Shown piece after piece: positions 15,851 to 24,650 of a stretch of 64,000 nucleotides of DNA; the stretch's first letter is position 1; the number at the start of each line of letters is the position of its first letter. The translations under genes were made by a program, and so were the position numbers. The notes below the pieces were generated by a model. It did no database searches and had not been told where the DNA came from. It saw nothing but the letters and a program-made list of their open reading frames with translations. Source of the stretch: UBA4877 sp002399285 (GTDB lineage: Bacteria; Bacillota; Thermoanaerobacteria; Thermoanaerobacterales; UBA4877); the NCBI GenBank assembly GCA_036771835.1, contig DAIPGN010000002.1, forward strand, positions 62,001 to 126,000. The letters run 5' to 3'.

Positions 15851-15858
15851 CTTTTATT

Positions 15859-17025
15859 TTAACTCCCCATTGAGGATTTGAGTTTTACATCGACGTCGAC
15901 GTTCCTGCCGTCTCTCACCACGGTAACGCTTATGGTCTCTCCCACCTTATGTTTGTATATCTGCTGCTGCATCTCATCGGTAGTAGTTACCTTCACCTTT
16001 TCTATAGCCGTTATGACGTCTCCCACTTGGATGCCCGCCGTCTCCGCCGGGCTTCCCTGCTGTACCTGCGCCACATACAGTCCTACGGGCAGGTTGTATG
16101 TCTTGGCGTCGTCTTCGCCTATCTGCTGGATGCCGACTCCCATCATCGGCCTTTCGACGTATCCGTTCTTTATCAGTTCCTCTACGATAGGCCGGGCCGT
16201 ATCAACGGGTATGGCGAACCCCATACCCTCCACGGGGGTACTCGACGAGCCCATTCCAAACATTTCATTCAAGTCGTCGCCTCCGGTAGAAACCAGCTTG
16301 ACGCTGGTAATGCCTATCACCTCTCCCTTGGTATTTACCAAGGGTCCGCCGCTGTTTCCCGGATTGATGGCCGCGTCGGTCTGTATCAGCTTAAGGTTGG
16401 TATCTCCCGTATTGAGAGTACGGTTGAGACCGCTGACTATGCCTGCGGTGACCGTTCCCGAATACTGTTCTCCCAGCGGATTGCCGATCGCTATGGCCAG
16501 TTGGCCCACCTTTATCTTATCCGAATCGCCCAGCGTGGCTACGGGAAGATTGGTCCCGTCTATCTTAAGTACGGCCAGGTCTGTCTTTGAATCCGTTCCT
16601 ACCAGCTTTGCCACGACCTTGCTGCCGTTTTGCAGACCCACCTCGATCCTTTGAGCTCCCTGAACCACATGGTTGTTTGTAACGATATAACCGTCCTTAT
16701 TGAATATAAATCCGCTGCCGCTGCCCTGAGCCTGATACTGGATGCGAAAATTGCTGTTTACCGGAACCATATTATTTACGCTGACGACGGCTGGACTGAC
16801 CTTCTCGGACACTGCGGATATCAGTCCGGAGACATTGTCCGCAGGTATGGTCACGTCCTGCGCGGCCATGGCGGAATCATAATTTTTCGGTACTATATAT
16901 GCCGCGATAACGCCGCCCAGCATGGCCGAAATTACGGCGACCACTATGATGACGCCCCACGGGAATTTTCCCTTGCCCTTTGTCGCTTCATCAGTAACCT
17001 GAAATATATCGTCTCTGTTATCCAT
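15859..17025 (-). CDS. htrA: HtrA/DegP-like membrane-anchored serine protease
   Basis: 388 residues from ATG 17025, seven bases after GGAGGTG. A short cytoplasmic N-terminus and one membrane segment (about 23-45) are followed by a trypsin-like domain with catalytic His119 (NNHVV), Asp149 (KTDLAVL) and Ser225 (GNSGGP). A C-terminal PDZ domain (about 285-375) completes it. HtrA degrades or refolds misfolded exported proteins outside the membrane. It lies downstream of a two-component pair (17248-19322), and similar kinase/regulator pairs control htrA in response to secretion stress in Bacillus; that link is inference here. The leader holds a near-palindrome (17076-17098). Confidence 0.93.
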   Translation of the reverse strand: MDNRDDIFQVTDEATKGKGKFPWGVIIVVAVISAMLGGVIAAYIVPKNYDSAMAAQDVTIPADNVSGLISAVSEKVSPAVVSVNNMVPVNSNFRIQYQAQGSGSGFIFNKDGYIVTNNHVVQGAQRIEVGLQNGSKVVAKLVGTDSKTDLAVLKIDGTNLPVATLGDSDKIKVGQLAIAIGNPLGEQYSGTVTAGIVSGLNRTLNTGDTNLKLIQTDAAINPGNSGGPLVNTKGEVIGITSVKLVSTGGDDLNEMFGMGSSSTPVEGMGFAIPVDTARPIVEELIKNGYVERPMMGVGIQQIGEDDAKTYNLPVGLYVAQVQQGSPAETAGIQVGDVITAIEKVKVTTTDEMQQQIYKHKVGETISVTVVRDGRNVDVDVKLKSSMGS

Positions 17026-17052
17026 AAATTTCACCTCCGAAATTATAAAATT

Positions 17053-17098
17053 TGGGGGCAGAGCCCCCGGGGGATAGCATAAGGTTTGAACCTTTGCT
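17053..17098. promoter_or_regulatory. Two inverted repeats in the htrA leader
   Basis: GGGGGC / GCCCCC (17054-17068) forms a strong hairpin. A 23-base near-palindrome at 17076-17098 has AGCA..AAGGTT / AACCTT..TGCT arms. They lie 28-73 bases before the htrA start and could be a regulator site or a transcript hairpin. Confidence 0.4.
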
Positions 17099-17194
17099 TC
17101 AATAACTATTTTATCAGTTAAATATTAAAAATGTATGAATAAAATGTTAATAAAATGTAACAAAAAAAGAGCGGCACAATGTACCACCCCCAGA

Positions 17195-17230
17195 GTGTAG
17201 ACAAATTGACAGACCGATGCCAATCTCGCG
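17195..17230. repeat. Remnant of the dispersed repeat
   Basis: GTGTAGACAAATTGACAGACCGATG joins the two end sequences of the large repeat (the GTAGACAAACTG end and the CAGACCGATG...CTCGC end) with the middle missing. It lies between the kinase gene and htrA. Confidence 0.6.
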
Positions 17231-17247
17231 TCCCCGCATAATTTGTT

Positions 17248-18654
17248 TTATATCGCCTTGAGAGTGAACACAAACTCCGTGCCGTCCCCTTCCTTGCTCC
17301 TGACATCTATAGACTCTCCATGCTGATCTATGATGGATTTGACAATGGACAGGCCCAGTCCGCTGGATGTATCCGTCCTGGCCTTGTCGCCCTTATAAAA
17401 CCTTTCAAAGACGTGCTGCAGATCCTCTTGCTTTATGATACTGCCGTTATCCTTGACGGATATATACGCCTTTCCTTTATTTTTGAATGTCCTCACCCAT
17501 ATGCTGCAGCCCTGCGCACTATACTTGACGGCATTGTCCATGAGGTTATACACCACCTGCTCTATCCTGGCTTTATCGGCATAGACGGCAAGGGTATCAT
17601 TTTCAAACCGGGGGATAAAATCGATGCCCTTTCCGTTCAATCTGTACTCCAGCTTTATCACGGTGATCCTGATGACCTCGTTTATATCAAACTCCGTCAT
17701 ATTGAGCGGCTGCTGCCCCGACTGTATCTGCGTCAGATCCAGCAGGTCGTTTATCAGCTCGGTAAGTCTTTTGGATTCCTGCAGCGCCACATTGAGGTAT
17801 TTCTCCCTGTCCTCTCCGGGGATCGTCCCATCCAGTATACCCGTGATATAGCCCCTTATGGACGTCAGCGGCGAGCGCAGCTCGTGGGAAACATTGGCTA
17901 CAAAACTGCTCCTCATATTCTCCAAATTCCCCAGGTCTCTCGCCATGAGGTTGAGGGCATGAGCCAGCTCTCCTATCTCGTCGTTTCTTGACTCGTCCAG
18001 CTGTATATCAAAATTGCCAGAGGATATATCGGTCGCCGCCCTGCCCATTTGCACCAGCGGAATGGATATCCTACGCGAAGCAAAATATATCAAGACGGCG
18101 GCGGTAATGACGGAAATAATGGCGGAAAACAAAACGAGGTGAAAGACGCCCATCATCGTTTGGGTTATGCTCCGTATAGGCGAATGCATGAATATGGCTC
18201 CCGTTATTCCCTTTTCGGTCGTGATGGGTATGCCTACGGTAAGCATGGGCATTTTGAACCTGCCGCCGAAATAGCCTCTCTTTACAACGGTCTGCCCGTT
18301 GAGGACGTTCTTTATCTCACCCTCCGTCAGCCTTATGCCGCCGAATCTCTCGCCTATGGGCCCCGTCTCGGTAAAGATCACGCCCCGCGTATCCACGACC
18401 CAGATCCTGGTGTTGGTCGAACGGTCGATGCTCTGCAGCTCATAGGTAAGCACGTCGCTGCTTATCACCTTATTTTGATAATCGTTCAGTATGAGGTTTA
18501 TTTCCCTTCCCCTGTCCAGCAGAACGTTCTCGGTCTCGTTATAGAAGTAGCTCTGCATAAGCTGATACAGCATTGCCGACAGTATCATCATGGTGATCAG
18601 CAGAATCAGGGCATATGTCCGTATGAGCTGGTCAAAGAGCCCGCCTCGTTTCAT
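17248..18654 (-). CDS. Two-component sensor histidine kinase
   Basis: 468 residues. Two membrane segments (about 12-33 and 168-192) enclose an extracytoplasmic sensor of about 135 residues. Then come a HAMP domain, a HisKA dimerisation helix with phospho-acceptor His257 (VSHELRSPLTSIRGY) and a HATPase domain with NLMDNAVKYS, VKDNG and GLGLSIVK. The start overlaps the regulator's stop by four bases (ATGA), so the pair is translationally coupled. The partner is the response regulator at 18651-19322, and htrA lies downstream on the same strand. The signal is unknown; cell-envelope or secretion stress is suggested only by position. Confidence 0.95.
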   Translation of the reverse strand: MKRGGLFDQLIRTYALILLITMMILSAMLYQLMQSYFYNETENVLLDRGREINLILNDYQNKVISSDVLTYELQSIDRSTNTRIWVVDTRGVIFTETGPIGERFGGIRLTEGEIKNVLNGQTVVKRGYFGGRFKMPMLTVGIPITTEKGITGAIFMHSPIRSITQTMMGVFHLVLFSAIISVITAAVLIYFASRRISIPLVQMGRAATDISSGNFDIQLDESRNDEIGELAHALNLMARDLGNLENMRSSFVANVSHELRSPLTSIRGYITGILDGTIPGEDREKYLNVALQESKRLTELINDLLDLTQIQSGQQPLNMTEFDINEVIRITVIKLEYRLNGKGIDFIPRFENDTLAVYADKARIEQVVYNLMDNAVKYSAQGCSIWVRTFKNKGKAYISVKDNGSIIKQEDLQHVFERFYKGDKARTDTSSGLGLSIVKSIIDQHGESIDVRSKEGDGTEFVFTLKAI

Positions 18655-19322
18655 GGTTTCACCTCAAATTTATATCCCACGCCCCATACGGTCTTTAATT
18701 CATAGGCCTCGGTATCGGGTATCTTTTCCCTCAGCCTCTTAATATGGACGTCCACCGTCCGTGAGTCGCCGTAAAACTCGTAGCCCCACACCAGATCCAG
18801 AAGCTGTTCCCTGGTAAATACCTGATTGGGATGGGCGGCCAAAAAGTATATAAGTTCCAGTTCCTTAGGCGCTACCTTGACCTCTTCCCCATCCACCACC
18901 AATCTGTATTGGGTCTTGTTGATCTCTATCCCCGGATAATTCACCGCCTCTTCGGATACTTTTGGTTCATACCTCCGCAGCACTGCCTTTACCCTCGCGA
19001 TCAATTCCTTGGGCTCAAAAGGCTTTACAATGTAATCATCTGCGCCGGTCTCCAGTCCCGCAACCTTATCCTGAGTCTCCCCCTTAGCGGTGAGCATGAT
19101 TATAGGCACGTTGGATATCCTTCTCGCCTCACGGCAGAAGGACATTCCGTCCATGCCCGGCAGCATGAGATCAAGTATCACAAGGTCGGGAGGGGAATCG
19201 CCAAAATCTTTGAGCGCCTGTCCGCCGTCGGTCTCCTTGACGACTTCAAAACCTTCCTTTTCCAGATATATGGACACCAATTCCAGTATATTTTTGTCGT
19301 CATCCACCGCCATGATCCTCAT
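18651..19322 (-). CDS. OmpR/PhoB-family response regulator
   Basis: 223 residues. Receiver domain 1-118 with acidic pair DDD (7-9), phospho-acceptor Asp51 (LVILDLMLPG), Thr in MLTAKGE and Lys in IVKPFEP. The C-terminal winged-helix DNA-binding domain (about 128-222) ends RTVDVHIKRLREKIP and VWGVGYKF, as in PhoB/WalR. It is the first gene of a regulator-kinase operon. Targets may include the operon itself and the nearby htrA. Confidence 0.95.
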   Translation of the reverse strand: MRIMAVDDDKNILELVSIYLEKEGFEVVKETDGGQALKDFGDSPPDLVILDLMLPGMDGMSFCREARRISNVPIIMLTAKGETQDKVAGLETGADDYIVKPFEPKELIARVKAVLRRYEPKVSEEAVNYPGIEINKTQYRLVVDGEEVKVAPKELELIYFLAAHPNQVFTREQLLDLVWGYEFYGDSRTVDVHIKRLREKIPDTEAYELKTVWGVGYKFEVKP

Positions 19323-19355
19323 AGAGATTTCATCTCCCTAAAACAAACATTATAA

Positions 19356-19381
19356 AGCAAAAAGCGGCATTACAGCCGCTC
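19356..19381 (-). terminator. Terminator of the prs transcript
   Basis: Minus strand AGCGGCTGTAATGCCGCT stem followed by TTTTGCTTT. It lies 35 bases after the prs stop and separates it from the two-component operon. Confidence 0.75.
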
Positions 19382-19387
19382 CGATTA

Positions 19388-19415
19388 CAAACAAACTGGC
19401 AGACTGGCGCCAGTC
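19388..19415. repeat. Short remnant of the dispersed repeat
   Basis: ACAAACAAACTGGCAGACTGG resembles the GTAGACAAACTGNCAGAC end of the repeat family. It abuts the prs stop codon. Confidence 0.4.
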
Positions 19416-20366
19416 TTAATTAAATAAGGTACTCACCGACATATGCTCATAAATCCGCCTGATGGCTTCGGCGAATACGGGAGCCACGCTCACAGTCTTG
19501 ATTTTGGATATGCTCTTATCCTTCGTCAGCGGTATCGTATCCGTAACAAGCACTTCTTTTATAGGCGATTTATCCAATCTTTCCAAAGCCGGCCCTGATA
19601 ACGCCGCATGAGTACAGCAGGCATATACCTCCTTGGCCCCTTTATCCATAAGGGCCTTGGCCCCCAGCGTGATGGTGCCTGCGGTATCTATGAGGTCGTC
19701 GGCCAGTATGGCAGTCTTTCCCTCGACGTCGCCTATTATATTCATCACCTCGGCCACATTGGCCTTTGGACGGCGTTTATCTATTATCGCCAGCGGCGCG
19801 TTGAGTTTTTCCGCGAAGCTTCTCGCTCTGCTCACGCTGCCCTGGTCGGGAGATACGACGACGACGTCCTTGGAGTAAAAACCCTTGTCTATATAATATT
19901 GAGCCAGAATAGGTATGCCTACGAGGTTGTCCACAGGTATGTCAAAATAACCCTGTATCTGTCCCGCATGCAGATCCATAGTGAGCATCCTGTCCATACC
20001 GGCTACCGTAATGAGATTTGCCACTAGCTTGGCCGTGATCGGATCCCTTGCCCGCGTCTTCCTGTCCTGTCTGGCATATCCATAGTAAGGAATGACCGCC
20101 GTTATGCTTCCGGCCGATGCCCTCTTAAAGGCATCCGCCATTATCAGAAGTTCCATAAGATTATTGTTTACGGGGTTACAGGTAGACTGTATGACAAATA
20201 CATCCGCTCCCCTTACGCTCTCGTCGATCTTAACGCTTATTTCGCCGTCGCTGAACGTTGAAACATCCGACTCGCCCAAGGTAACTCCCAATTGTTTAGC
20301 CACATCTTCCGCAAATTTTACGTTGGAATTACCCGCGAATATTTTAATTACACCATCGCTGTGCAA
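19416..20366 (-). CDS. prs: Ribose-phosphate pyrophosphokinase
   Basis: 316 residues. It makes PRPP from ribose 5-phosphate and ATP. Family motifs are intact: IKIFAGNSN, the ATP loop SFSDGE type (STFSDGEISV), YYGYARQDRK, the metal/substrate region VSPDQGSVSRA and the PRPP loop ILADDLIDTAGT. The start is TTG at 20366 after AGGGGGTATAACC, two bases beyond the glmU stop, so translation is probably coupled. The glmU-prs order is standard in Firmicutes, and PRPP is also the ligand of PurR encoded just upstream. Confidence 0.97.
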   Translation of the reverse strand: MHSDGVIKIFAGNSNVKFAEDVAKQLGVTLGESDVSTFSDGEISVKIDESVRGADVFVIQSTCNPVNNNLMELLIMADAFKRASAGSITAVIPYYGYARQDRKTRARDPITAKLVANLITVAGMDRMLTMDLHAGQIQGYFDIPVDNLVGIPILAQYYIDKGFYSKDVVVVSPDQGSVSRARSFAEKLNAPLAIIDKRRPKANVAEVMNIIGDVEGKTAILADDLIDTAGTITLGAKALMDKGAKEVYACCTHAALSGPALERLDKSPIKEVLVTDTIPLTKDKSISKIKTVSVAPVFAEAIRRIYEHMSVSTLFN

Positions 20367-20368
20367 GG

Positions 20369-21739
20369 TTATACCCCCTGTTTCTTAAATTTTTTTGTGA
20401 CCCAACCCTCAATATTCGTCTGTCTGCCTCGTGCAATGCCCAGGGCATTTTCGGGTACCCTGTCGGTAATTGTGGAACCTGCCGCCACAAAAGCGCCCTC
20501 CGCCACTTCCACGGGAGCCACCAGATTGGCATTGCATCCTATAAATGCCTTGTCCGCTACCTTGGTCCTGTGTTTTACCTTGCCGTCATAGTTGACGGTT
20601 ATGGCTCCGCAGCTGAAATTCACGCCGGAACCTATATCTGCGTCACCAACATAGGCAAGATGCGGCACCTTTGTCCCCTCTCCTATGTTGGAGTTTTTTA
20701 ATTCGACAAAGTCTCCTATTTTTACCTTGTCCGCCACATGGGAATTAGGCCTCAGATAAGCGAAAGGACCTACCGTACAGTTTGCACCCACGCTGCTCTC
20801 CAGCATTATGGAATAGGTGACGCTGGTCTTGCTTCCCACGGTGCTCGAAACTATCCTCGTATAAGGACCTATGACGGCGTCACCACAGATTTCCGATGCG
20901 CCCTCTATCATAGTGCCCGGTTGCAGTACAACGTCTTTTCCCAATACGGCCTCCCGGGAAATATAGGTCGTATCGGGATCGACCACTGTGACCCCTTCTC
21001 TCATCCAGCCCTCTACAATTTCTCTGTTCATCTGCCTTTCTAGGTCAGACAACTGTACCCTGTCATTTATTCCAGACAATTCGCTTTCATCTCCTATAAA
21101 GGCTCCGACCGAAGCTCCCATGCCGCCTACGGCGGCTATCGTATCCGTCAAATAGTATTCTCCCTGGTCATTGTCATTATTTATCATATCCAGCGCCCTC
21201 TTCAGGTATTTCAACTCAAAACAGTATACCGCCGAGTTTATCTCTTTTATGCGCTTTATTTCGTTCGATGCATCTCTGTCTTCAACTATTTCCCTTACAT
21301 TTCCTCCGGCATCCCTGACTATTCTCCCATAACCCGACGGATCGTCCATAATGCAGGATAGTATCGTAACGGCGTAACCGCCGTCTCTATGGTATGTCAC
21401 AAACTCGCCTATCGTCTCCTTACTTATAAGGGGCACGTCTCCCGGTAGCACAAGAACAGTCCCGGCGTCGGGCAGCATCGCCACGGCCGACTTGGCCGCA
21501 TCGCCCGATCCCAATTGTTCCTTCTGAATGCAAAACTTTGCCCTGTCTTCCAGATGTTCCATAATTTCTTCCCGATTTGAGCCGACGACGACCGTTATGT
21601 CGTCGGTAACGGACTTCGCAGCTTCGACGCAATAGTCTATAATAGGCTTACCCTTAAGGATATGCATCACCTTTGCATGTTTCGACTTCATCCTCTTACC
21701 TTGACCGGCCGCAAGGATAAGCCCGTACACATCTTTCAT
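20369..21739 (-). CDS. glmU: Bifunctional UDP-GlcNAc pyrophosphorylase / glucosamine-1-phosphate acetyltransferase
   Basis: 456 residues. The N-terminal nucleotidyltransferase has LILAAGQGKRMKS, the Gly-rich signature, and VLPGDVPLI. From about residue 250 a left-handed beta-helix of hexapeptide repeats carries the acetyltransferase site (AYVGDADIGSGVNFSCG). It makes UDP-GlcNAc for peptidoglycan in two steps. It lies between spoVG and prs, the usual order. Confidence 0.97.
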   Translation of the reverse strand: MKDVYGLILAAGQGKRMKSKHAKVMHILKGKPIIDYCVEAAKSVTDDITVVVGSNREEIMEHLEDRAKFCIQKEQLGSGDAAKSAVAMLPDAGTVLVLPGDVPLISKETIGEFVTYHRDGGYAVTILSCIMDDPSGYGRIVRDAGGNVREIVEDRDASNEIKRIKEINSAVYCFELKYLKRALDMINNDNDQGEYYLTDTIAAVGGMGASVGAFIGDESELSGINDRVQLSDLERQMNREIVEGWMREGVTVVDPDTTYISREAVLGKDVVLQPGTMIEGASEICGDAVIGPYTRIVSSTVGSKTSVTYSIMLESSVGANCTVGPFAYLRPNSHVADKVKIGDFVELKNSNIGEGTKVPHLAYVGDADIGSGVNFSCGAITVNYDGKVKHRTKVADKAFIGCNANLVAPVEVAEGAFVAAGSTITDRVPENALGIARGRQTNIEGWVTKKFKKQGV

Positions 21740-21823
21740 AATGGTCTCACCTCATATTTATGTATACAATAAACTTATTTAATTATAATATATATATAAG
21801 AAATTGCAAAGGATTTGATGGCA

Positions 21824-21852
21824 TTAAAACAGCGGAGACATTTGTCCCCGCC
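21824..21852 (-). terminator. Probable terminator after spoVG
   Basis: Minus strand GCGGGGACA / TGTCTCCGC stem with a two-base loop, then TGTTTTAAT. It starts 15 bases after the spoVG stop. Confidence 0.65.
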
Positions 21853-21867
21853 CCAGAATATAAATGC

Positions 21868-22146
21868 CTATTCAGTTTCTCCGACCTCTTGGGAAGTCGC
21901 TTTCTCGAATTCACTTAATATGGCTTCCTGTATCTTGGCTCTGGTTTCCGTATTTATAGGATGAGCAATGTCCTTATACTCTCCCTCCGGAGTTTTCCTG
22001 CTGGGCATAGCTATAAAGAGGCCGTTACTACCTTCGATCACCTTTATATCATGGACCACAAATTCATTATCAAAGGTAACCGAAACCACTGCCCGCATTC
22101 TTCCTTCGTTGGTAACCTTTCTCACCCTTACATCTGTGACATTCAT
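21868..22146 (-). CDS. spoVG: Septation/sporulation regulator SpoVG
   Basis: 92 residues, near-universal length. It has the hallmark sequence MNVTDVRVRKV, IKVIEGSNGLFIAMPSRK and AHPINTETRAKIQ. SpoVG is a small site-specific DNA/RNA-binding protein that affects septation and sporulation. It lies between purR and glmU as in Bacillus and is preceded by a perfect sigma-H promoter (22204-22230). GGAAGGTGG lies before the ATG. Confidence 0.97.
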   Translation of the reverse strand: MNVTDVRVRKVTNEGRMRAVVSVTFDNEFVVHDIKVIEGSNGLFIAMPSRKTPEGEYKDIAHPINTETRAKIQEAILSEFEKATSQEVGETE

Positions 22147-22203
22147 GAGTTCACCACCTTCCGTCGGTTTATCTTTATGTGAGATTTTCTACTTATGTTA
22201 TAT

Positions 22204-22230
22204 ATTCGCTAAAAATGTAATAATTCCTTC
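22204..22230 (-). promoter_or_regulatory. Sigma-H promoter of spoVG
   Basis: Minus strand GAAGGAATT (22222-22230), 11 bases, AGCGAAT (22204-22210). Both parts match the sigma-H consensus RNAGGAWWW-N11/12-RNNGAAT exactly, 58 bases before the ATG. Bacillus spoVG is a classic sigma-H gene. Confidence 0.85.
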
Positions 22231-22252
22231 AACAGACAAAAAATTTTCTGAA

Positions 22253-23074
22253 TTATAATTTATCCCAGTTTCCGACTTCCAGTCTGACCGTGTCCCGTAC
22301 TTCGTCTATATCCACAAGATCTATGAGGGAAAAATAGTCGTCCACCAGCTTTATCTCGGGCTGCTTGGTTGCTACCACCACGCCTATGCCCAGCACCTTT
22401 GCGTTGAATTCCTTCATTAAATTTATTATCCCCCTTGCGGTGCCTCCGCCCTTCATGAAGTCGTCTATTATGATCACCTTCGAATCAGACTTCATGGACC
22501 TCTTTGAAAGGGACATCGTTCTGATGTTTTTCGTAGAACCGGAAATATAGTTTATGCTGACGGAAGGTCCTTCCGTTACCCTGCTGTCGTGCTTGCATAT
22601 GACTATCGGCACGCCCAGCGCCCTGGCGGTCATAAATGCCGGGGGTATGCCCTTGGTCTCCACAGTAACGACATAATCCGGTTTTCCCCCGGCGAAACAT
22701 GATGCCAGTATCTCTCCTATCATCGAACATGTGCCCGGCGAATAGAGCAGGTCGGCCGTATATAAAAAACCACCGGGTATAATTCTTTCCACATTTGACA
22801 GATCTATGCATAAATCGTCAATAAATTCCCTGTATTTTTGTTTTGAACCGGCAGGAAGATAGAATACGCCTCCGGCTGCTCCGGCCTCCGTTACCACCCG
22901 TCCCATTCCCATTTCCATGAGCATATGGTCTATAGTATCGATATCCTCGCTTATAGTGGATTTGGCTGAACTCAGCATGTCCATAAAGTAAGAGAGATGA
23001 AACAGTCTGTTGGGGTTATCGGTAAGTATCTTGACTATGGCGGCTATCCGCTCGCTCTTTTTATATTCGCTCAT
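22253..23074 (-). CDS. purR: Purine operon repressor PurR
   Basis: 273 residues, Gram-positive PurR type. A winged-helix N-terminus (about 1-75; SERIAAIVKILTDNP, STISEDIDTID) is fused to a phosphoribosyltransferase-fold domain with the PRPP loop VIIIDDFMKGGGTARG. High PRPP releases it from pur operators. It is unrelated to the LacI-type PurR of enterics. It is followed by spoVG, glmU and prs, the last making the PRPP that PurR senses. Start ATG 23074 follows GGAGGAAA. Confidence 0.96.
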   Translation of the reverse strand: MSEYKKSERIAAIVKILTDNPNRLFHLSYFMDMLSSAKSTISEDIDTIDHMLMEMGMGRVVTEAGAAGGVFYLPAGSKQKYREFIDDLCIDLSNVERIIPGGFLYTADLLYSPGTCSMIGEILASCFAGGKPDYVVTVETKGIPPAFMTARALGVPIVICKHDSRVTEGPSVSINYISGSTKNIRTMSLSKRSMKSDSKVIIIDDFMKGGGTARGIINLMKEFNAKVLGIGVVVATKQPEIKLVDDYFSLIDLVDIDEVRDTVRLEVGNWDKL

Positions 23075-23282
23075 ATTTTCCTCCGTTTTATGTATACTGT
23101 GTTCTATTATCCGTTATTTTTATATAATATAGTAAGAAAAACATCGCCGTCATGGCGTTCATTTCACTTTGCACTGAAGCTGCATATGTTCTATAATATA
23201 TCCATGCCACGGAATAGTTATCTTTATTAATGGCAAAAATCATTATGTAAATCAAATAGTTCATCTGGGAGTGATACATATT

Positions 23283-24650
23283 ATGGATATAAGCAGTTAC
23301 AAACATATACATTTTGTAGGCATCGGCGGCATAAGCATGAGCGGCCTGGCCATCCTCTTAAAGTCGCAGGGCCATGAGGTATCCGGCTCCGACATTAAGG
23401 AGTCTAACCTTACGGATAAGCTCAAATCCCACGGCATAACCGTGTATATCGGCCACAGCCCGTCTAATATAACGGGCAGCGATCTGGTCGTGTATACCGC
23501 CGCGGTAAAACTGGATAATCCCGAGCTCGCTTCGGCGAAAGAGCTGGGCATACCGGCGATAGACCGTGCGACCCTCCTTGGGGAGATCATGCTGTGCTAT
23601 CCAAAAGCCGTTGCCATAGCGGGCAGCCACGGCAAGACCACGGCCACCTCACTTATATCCGTCGTCCTGATGAGGGCGGGCCTCGACCCGACCGTACTGG
23701 TGGGCGGCGAGGTGGACATATTGGGCGGAAACGTCCGCGTGGGAAACGGTCCATACATGGCAGCCGAGTCCTGCGAGTATCAGGACAGCTTTTTAAAGTT
23801 TCATCCCTATATCGGGGTCGTACTGAATATAGAATGGGACCATGTGGATTACTTTAAAAACATGGACTCCATAGTACATTCCTTTGTCGAATTCTCCAAA
23901 CTCATACCGCCCGACGGATACCTGGCGGTATGCGGGGACAACACCGCCTCCGGCCTTATATCTTATGTAAATTGTAATACATTGACCTTCGGATTGCAAT
24001 CAAAAAACGATTGGAAGGCGGACAATATATCATTTGATAACAGAGGTTGTTCGTCTTTTGACGTTTTTTACAGGGAAAAGATGATGGGACATATGAGCCT
24101 CAATATACCGGGAGAACATAATATCTACAATGCGCTGGCCGCCGTCGCCGTATGCAGCGTCCTGGGAGTTCCCATTCAAACCGTCGAGAAGTACATAGAC
24201 GAGTTTACCGGCACGCACAGGCGGTTCGAGCTAAAGGGCCGGGCCAGAGGCGCTTCCGTGATAGACGATTACGGGCACCATCCTTCGGAGATAAAGGCCA
24301 CCTTAAAAACGGCCAAAAATTATCCCCATAAGGATATCTGGTGCGTGTTCCAACCGCACACATACACAAGGACCCATGCGCTGCTAAACGAGTTTGCCGA
24401 GTCCTTCTATGACGCCGACCATGTGATAGTTACGGATATATACGCCGCCAGGGAAAAGGACACCGGCCTCGTGAGCTCCAGGGACCTTGTGGATAAGCTG
24501 AAGGCAAACGGAGTAAACGCCGTGTATATGAGCGGATTTAATGAAATAGCCGATTTTCTGATGAACAATATAGCGGACGGCGACCTCATAATCACGCAGG
24601 GCGCCGGAGACATAACCAAGCTGGGAGATATGCTGCTGAGCCGCGGTTAA
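23283..24650 (+). CDS. murC: UDP-N-acetylmuramate--L-alanine ligase
   Basis: 455 residues from ATG 23283, nine bases after GGGAGTG (a GTG at 23271 lies inside that site). Mur ligase: N-terminal Rossmann HFVGIGGISMSG, ATP loop AIAGSHGKTT, the central NIEWDHVDYF and a C-terminal domain with DDYGHHPSEI. It adds L-Ala to UDP-MurNAc, the first stem-peptide step. It is divergent from purR and convergent with the CPBP protease gene, whose stop codon region overlaps its own by four bases. Confidence 0.97.
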   Translation: MDISSYKHIHFVGIGGISMSGLAILLKSQGHEVSGSDIKESNLTDKLKSHGITVYIGHSPSNITGSDLVVYTAAVKLDNPELASAKELGIPAIDRATLLGEIMLCYPKAVAIAGSHGKTTATSLISVVLMRAGLDPTVLVGGEVDILGGNVRVGNGPYMAAESCEYQDSFLKFHPYIGVVLNIEWDHVDYFKNMDSIVHSFVEFSKLIPPDGYLAVCGDNTASGLISYVNCNTLTFGLQSKNDWKADNISFDNRGCSSFDVFYREKMMGHMSLNIPGEHNIYNALAAVAVCSVLGVPIQTVEKYIDEFTGTHRRFELKGRARGASVIDDYGHHPSEIKATLKTAKNYPHKDIWCVFQPHTYTRTHALLNEFAESFYDADHVIVTDIYAAREKDTGLVSSRDLVDKLKANGVNAVYMSGFNEIADFLMNNIADGDLIITQGAGDITKLGDMLLSRG

